Source of the DNA: an uncultured bacterium
GTDB taxonomy: Bacteria; Patescibacteriota; Minisyncoccia; Phycocordibacterales; UBA918
Assembly (NCBI GenBank): GCA_913050645.1
Contig: CAJXAG010000014.1
Coordinates: forward strand, 1-22,665
Direction of reading: 5' to 3'
DNA: 22,665 bases
Made by a program: the position numbers and the translations under genes. Shown one piece after another: positions 19,968 to 22,665 of the stretch. The notes below the pieces were generated by a model. That model did not search any database and had not been told where the DNA came from. It saw nothing but the letters and a program-made list of their open reading frames with translations. Position 1 is the stretch's first letter. Each line of letters starts with the position of its first letter.

Positions 19968-20606
19968 ATGAAAGAAGTTACTCAAATGTGGATTTTAGTT
20001 AGGTTATTGTATAAAAACAGATTCATCTTAGCCATATCCGCCACACGAGAAGATGGGGATCGTCGCCATAAGGAAAGAATCCATGAGCTATCGATGCAGG
20101 AGCTTGAAAACCTCTCATTAGAAAAGCTTTCGGCTACAGAGCAAGATGAGCAAATTGACAACATCGTTGAGAAAGTAAAATCCGAACTCGCTTCAGTTCA
20201 CGATCATTTCAGAGATAGTTATTTTTATGAGTACAATAAAGAAGCAAGGGTCAAACGTCATGATTTAGAAGAGCTGTATTTGTCGCGCCATGTTGAAGAG
20301 ACAAATATTTTTAGCATTGAAGATGAGAAAGATAAAGACAAAATTCGATTTATGCGAATTGAGTTTAATTCCATACTCGAAAGCTGCATCAGTAATGGAT
20401 ATGTAGACAAAGACGATAAGGAGATATTTTTGACCAATGAAGGAAAGAAGTTTGCAAGCATTGGCGGACTCGTAAGAATATACGGAAGGGAAATGGGAGA
20501 ATTTATCAACGATTGGAAAATTGTCGTAATAACAATAGTTGCACTAGTAGGAGCTATTAAATGGGAGTTAATTCTGTATTGGTTAAGGGATTTGTTTGGT
20601 ATTTAG
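19968..20606 (+). CDS. hypothetical protein with C-terminal membrane anchor
   Basis: I do not recognise this protein. From the ATG at 19968 it has 212 residues (an in-frame GTG at 19950 would add six but overlaps a likely promoter). Most of it is charged and helical, with coiled-coil-like runs (IHELSMQELENLSLEKLSAT and DEQIDNIVEKVKSELASVHD). A segment around 145-170 (SCISNGYVDKDDKEIFLTNEGKKFASI in pattern) could be a small winged helix. The C-terminus carries one hydrophobic helix (IVVITIVALVGAIKWELILYW), making it a tail-anchored protein with its bulk in the cytoplasm. The lower G+C content than its neighbours hints at a different history. No partner is evident. Confidence 0.7.
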   Translation: MKEVTQMWILVRLLYKNRFILAISATREDGDRRHKERIHELSMQELENLSLEKLSATEQDEQIDNIVEKVKSELASVHDHFRDSYFYEYNKEARVKRHDLEELYLSRHVEETNIFSIEDEKDKDKIRFMRIEFNSILESCISNGYVDKDDKEIFLTNEGKKFASIGGLVRIYGREMGEFINDWKIVVITIVALVGAIKWELILYWLRDLFGI

Positions 20607-20688
20607 TTAACAAAGTAATTGAACTCACTCGACGTTTCAAGGTCTCGTGCTACTGTACCTACAGACCCCTCAAACGAAAGGAAAGGTC

Positions 20689-20820
20689 ATGTCCAACCGA
20701 CAAAAGAAGTTTCGCTTCAAGCGACTGCAACGGCGGTATCAGCGACGTTTGCAAAAACTCGCTGCAGCTGCAAAGCGTAACAAAAACACACAGAAGCAAA
20801 AAGAAAAGACAGGTACCTAA
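20689..20820 (+). CDS. 43-residue highly basic protein
   Basis: A short gene with ATG at 20689 and TAA at 20818-20820. The product is about 40 per cent Lys and Arg (MSNRQKKFRFKRLQRRYQRR, then LQKLAAAAKRNKNTQ), with a likely amphipathic helix, and should bind nucleic acid. It has one of the best Shine-Dalgarno sequences in the window (AAGGAAAGG, a few bases before the ATG). Its last codons and stop form the loop and left arm of a terminator (20804-20830), as expected for a real compact gene. It resembles small ribosome-associated or RNA-binding proteins in composition only; no family is assigned. Confidence 0.65.
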   Translation: MSNRQKKFRFKRLQRRYQRRLQKLAAAAKRNKNTQKQKEKTGT

Positions 20821-20830
20821 CCTGTCTTTT
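20804..20830 (+). terminator. terminator overlapping the basic-protein gene
   Basis: A 10-bp stem (20804-20813 with 20821-20830) has a 7-base loop that contains the stop codon, ending in TTTT. Confidence 0.75.
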
Positions 20831-20903
20831 ATCATAGGCTCAGCCTGAGTCTGCGTACTGACGGAAGTGTCATAAGTCTCTGTCTCCGGTTATTACCAAG
20901 GCT

Positions 20904-21032
20904 CTATAGCCGTATTGTGTCTTCTGGTGTGTCAGTTCCCTTAAGTATACGACCGAAAATCTGTTTGCGTTCCTGGTCGATGGCTGTGGGTGTCATATCG
21001 TTTGGGTCGGGGAGGGTTGTGCATTTGTACAT
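20904..21032 (-). CDS. possible 42-residue protein
   Basis: A short minus-strand reading frame starting with ATG (complement of 21030-21032) and ending with TAG (20904-20906). It encodes a polar sequence starting MYKCTTLPDPNDMTPTAI and containing DQERKQIFGRILKG. A GAGGTG sequence a few bases upstream is a good ribosome-binding site. A TGGACA / 17-base / TTTAGT promoter (21051-21079, minus) lies just before it. Composition is protein-like and the stretch would otherwise be a 300-base gap. Its shortness leaves real doubt. No family recognised. Confidence 0.45.
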   Translation of the reverse strand: MYKCTTLPDPNDMTPTAIDQERKQIFGRILKGTDTPEDTIRL

Positions 21033-21050
21033 TTGGTCACCTCTGCTTAC

Positions 21051-21079
21051 ACTAAAGCATGTGCAAACAGAACTGTCCA
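21051..21079 (-). promoter_or_regulatory. possible promoter of the 42-residue gene
   Basis: On the minus strand TGGACA (21074-21079), a 17-base spacer and TTTAGT (21051-21056). It is back to back with the plus-strand -10 at 21101-21108. Confidence 0.35.
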
Positions 21080-21099
21080 GCTTCTAAAAAAAATTCACA

Positions 21100-21108
21100 T
21101 GCTATAAT
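21100..21108 (+). promoter_or_regulatory. extended -10 for the winged-helix regulator
   Basis: TGCTATAAT is a perfect TGN-TATAAT extended -10, 17 bases before the ATG at 21126; the expected start leaves a leader of about ten bases. Confidence 0.55.
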
Positions 21109-21125
21109 CACCACACATAACTGAT

Positions 21126-21752
21126 ATGGCAGTCGATCCACTAGAAATTCTGTTTGGTAGTCAAGCGCGTGTAAAACTCCTTCGCTTTTTTCTGTTTAAC
21201 CCCTCAAAAGAGTTTACTTTTGATGAGATTTCGCGTCGTGCGCGGCTTGTGCGTCGGACTGCGCGCACGGAGATGAATGCACTTGAGCGTGCCGGGGTTA
21301 TCAAGAAGAAACAGATCTACGTTGAGGACAAAGCAAAAGGGAAGAAGGTACGTGTGCTTGGGTATTCAGTAAACAAAAAGTTTCCTGATCTACAGTCACT
21401 GCAAAATTTTCTTTTTGAGACCGCGCCTATTGATGGGAAAACGGTACTGAAGCATTTGCGTGCTGCAGGAAAGCTCGACTTTGTGTGTGTTGCTGGTATC
21501 TTTGTACGTGAGTTTGAGCATCGACTGGATATACTGCTGGCGATGCCGAAACTTGATGAAAAGAAAGTGGAGACCGCTGTACGGGGATTGGAGAGTGAGA
21601 TCGGTATTGAGATTCGTTTTGCCGCATTTGATACAGAGACACTTTTATACCGCATTGGGATGTATGATAAACTCACTCGTGATATTTTTGACTACCCACA
21701 TGAGATACTTGTTGACAAGGTAGATATACGAGATGAGCTTCGTCGTCCGTAA
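21126..21752 (+). CDS. winged-helix protein with nucleotidyltransferase-like domain
   Basis: A 208-residue protein. Residues about 8-95 are a winged helix (LEILFGSQARVKLLRFFLFN, EFTFDEISRRARLVRRTART, EMNALERAGVIKKKQIYVED). Residues about 105-190 have alternating strands and helices (GKLDFVCVAGIFVREFEHRL, DILLAMPKLDEKKVETAVRG, IGIEIRFAAFDTETLLYRIG), a pattern like MNT-type minimal nucleotidyltransferase domains, although the paired Asp of an active enzyme is not clear. The combination recalls transcriptional regulators frequent in Parcubacteria. It has a consensus extended -10, no Shine-Dalgarno and a strong terminator, and stands just upstream of the rRNA promoter. The target is unknown. Confidence 0.75.
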   Translation: MAVDPLEILFGSQARVKLLRFFLFNPSKEFTFDEISRRARLVRRTARTEMNALERAGVIKKKQIYVEDKAKGKKVRVLGYSVNKKFPDLQSLQNFLFETAPIDGKTVLKHLRAAGKLDFVCVAGIFVREFEHRLDILLAMPKLDEKKVETAVRGLESEIGIEIRFAAFDTETLLYRIGMYDKLTRDIFDYPHEILVDKVDIRDELRRP

Positions 21753-21756
21753 GTAT

Positions 21757-21793
21757 AAAAAACGTCTGAGCGAACCACGCTCAGACGTTTTTT
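21757..21793. terminator. 16-bp terminator before the rRNA promoter
   Basis: A perfect stem (21757-21772 with 21778-21793) has a 5-base loop and A and T runs at the ends. It insulates the regulator gene from the rRNA promoter. Confidence 0.9.
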
Positions 21794-21846
21794 TATGTGC
21801 ATAAATTCTGGGGATAAACACTCGCATAACTATCCAGAATAAAGGC

Positions 21847-21874
21847 TTGCATTCTTTTTCAACATCTGTATAAT
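21847..21874 (+). promoter_or_regulatory. rRNA promoter with GC-rich discriminator
   Basis: TTGCAT (21847-21852), 16 bases, then a consensus TATAAT (21869-21874) followed at once by GGCGGGC. A GC-rich discriminator is the mark of promoters under growth-rate or ppGpp control, as expected for rRNA. Confidence 0.75.
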
Positions 21875-21880
21875 GGCGGG

Positions 21881-22537
21881 CACGTGTTTATGAGAAATCA
21901 GAAAAACGAGCGCTAGCGACACTCAAAATCATTCGATTTTGTTTGCCGCGAAATGCGGTTTTTTTCTTCAAAAATTTCTCAAGGGAACGCGCGATCGTTG
22001 ACAACATCCGTGAGCGAATATCGCACAGACAGGCAAGCGCAAGCTTGCGAGTCATCATGGAGTACATAAAAATTAAAGTTCACTTTCATTTTTTATGTAT
22101 GACTGATGACGTCAAAAGTGTTTACACTTTTGTGTCCGTATGATTGAGCGAACGGACGTTGTATGGTTTATCCATACATCGCGAATAACTACAGGAACCC
22201 CGTTCTAGGATAGGGGTTCCGAAAAGTCCTACCGACTCGACATCGGTAGGCAGGTTCGCATTGCTCGTTACTACATCGAACGAGCGACAATAATAAGCTT
22301 GCTTATTTTTTGTCCGAGTGAAGATGGGGCAAGCGCGTTAGCGCTTACTCACAGCAATGCGAACATCAGGTAGTTTATCGGGTTAAGACAATTACACTTT
22401 TGTGTGGGTCTTTTCGTCCCCGATAAACAAAACACACCGTTTCTAGAATTTGTATTTTTCTAGAAACAAATAAAGTTCTTGAAGCGTAGATGCTTCAAGA
22501 CGCACTCAAAAAATTGTACAGCGGTGTACAGCATTCC
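21881..22537 (+). other. structured leader upstream of 23S rRNA
   Basis: About 650 bases with no credible gene, no 16S rRNA and no tRNA. Hairpins include 21924-21930/21935-21941; CCGC/GCGG at 21946-21958 followed by seven T; GGAACCCC/GGGGTTCC (22194-22201/22213-22220); CCTACCGA/TCGGTAGG (22228-22235/22243-22250); a 12-bp closing helix 22254-22265/22353-22364 with inner hairpins at 22292-22307 and 22331-22346; 22373-22382/22419-22428; 22439-22448/22458-22467; 22478-22485/22492-22499; and 22515-22520/22525-22530. These probably guide processing or antitermination of the rRNA precursor. Confidence 0.65.
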
Positions 22538-22665
22538 CTATGGGAATGTAAGGGTGTATGGTGGATGCCTAGGCTTTACAGAGCGATGAAGGACGTCGAA
22601 TGGCTGCGATAAGTTCCGGCGAGGTGCCAATCAACCTTTGACCCGGAAATGTCCGAATGGGGAAA
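22538..22665 (+). rRNA. 23S ribosomal RNA, 5' end (partial)
   Basis: The conserved 5' domain is unmistakable: GGTGGATGCC at 22560, then GAGCGATGAAGGACGT, CTGCGATAAG, CAATCAACCTTTGACCC and CCGAATGGGGAAA at the window edge. The exact 5' end is estimated by aligning GGTGGATGCC with its position about 22 bases into E. coli 23S. A CATTCCC/GGGAATG hairpin (22532-22538/22542-22548) lies where helix 1 usually begins, so the mature end may differ. The gene runs off the window and no 16S gene precedes it. Confidence 0.93.

Noticed and set aside
20561..20848. 95-codon frame overlapping the 43-residue basic protein
   Set aside because: It starts inside the preceding gene without a ribosome-binding site, while the shorter frame has a strong Shine-Dalgarno and a terminator-embedded stop.
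21943..22143. 66-codon frame in the 23S leader
   Set aside because: It reads through several hairpins of the rRNA leader and has no ribosome-binding site.

Overview
The window looks like a chromosomal segment of a Candidate Phyla Radiation bacterium (Patescibacteria, most likely a Parcubacteria-type lineage). This is inferred, not proven by a marker search. The evidence is compact single-copy housekeeping genes, ribosomal proteins with extra acidic tails, a secreted acidic peptidoglycan-binding-like surface protein, small winged-helix proteins of the kind common in that group, and starts that mostly lack a Shine-Dalgarno sequence. The standard bacterial code fits throughout: TGA is not read as an amino acid.

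Layout. 1-590: no protein gene, but two strong hairpins and a large multibranched RNA fold (303-539). 588-770: small minus-strand gene. 908-2370: rpsF-ssb-rpsR, with a long palindromic element between ssb and rpsR. 2372-2587: terminators and a REP-like repeat. 2595-3170 (minus): efp. 3280-3876: ECF-type sigma factor, then a small membrane protein. 4372-8213 (minus): ftsK, a membrane-anchored Ig-like protein and recA; recA has a candidate SOS-like operator. 8448-9167: winged-helix protein. 9168-10117: intergenic region with folded repeats, a possible short RNA and a structured leader. 10118-12130: large acidic surface protein. 12241-13059: REP-associated tyrosine transposase flanked by its GC-rich palindromes. 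13154-13763: a 34-residue membrane peptide and a DUF1360-like membrane protein. 14045-17230: class I ribonucleotide reductase, nrdB with an N-terminal ATP-cone followed by nrdA without one, separated by a folded RNA. 17244-18037: PNPOx-like flavoprotein and an ArsR-like regulator. 18142-19676: promoter, L10-type leader, rplJ and rplL, with a second copy of the ssb-rpsR palindromic element between them. 19968-21752: hypothetical genes, including two short ones, and a winged-helix regulator. 21847-22665: a strong promoter with a GC-rich discriminator, a leader of about 650 nt full of hairpins, and the 5' end of a 23S rRNA gene with no 16S gene upstream.

The most unusual aspect is the density of folded RNA or palindromic DNA. 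Several elements share one architecture: a long perfect or G-U-tolerant closing helix enclosing two or more hairpins (303-539, 9361-9465, 15351-15494, 22254-22364). Two copies of another long palindrome sit inside two ribosomal-protein operons, share outer blocks, and differ in the stem by changes that preserve pairing. A RAYT transposase nearby offers one possible source of palindromes, but only the GC-rich REPs beside it can be linked to it from the sequence.

All pairings were found by reading. No folding energy, homology search or covariation statistic was run.
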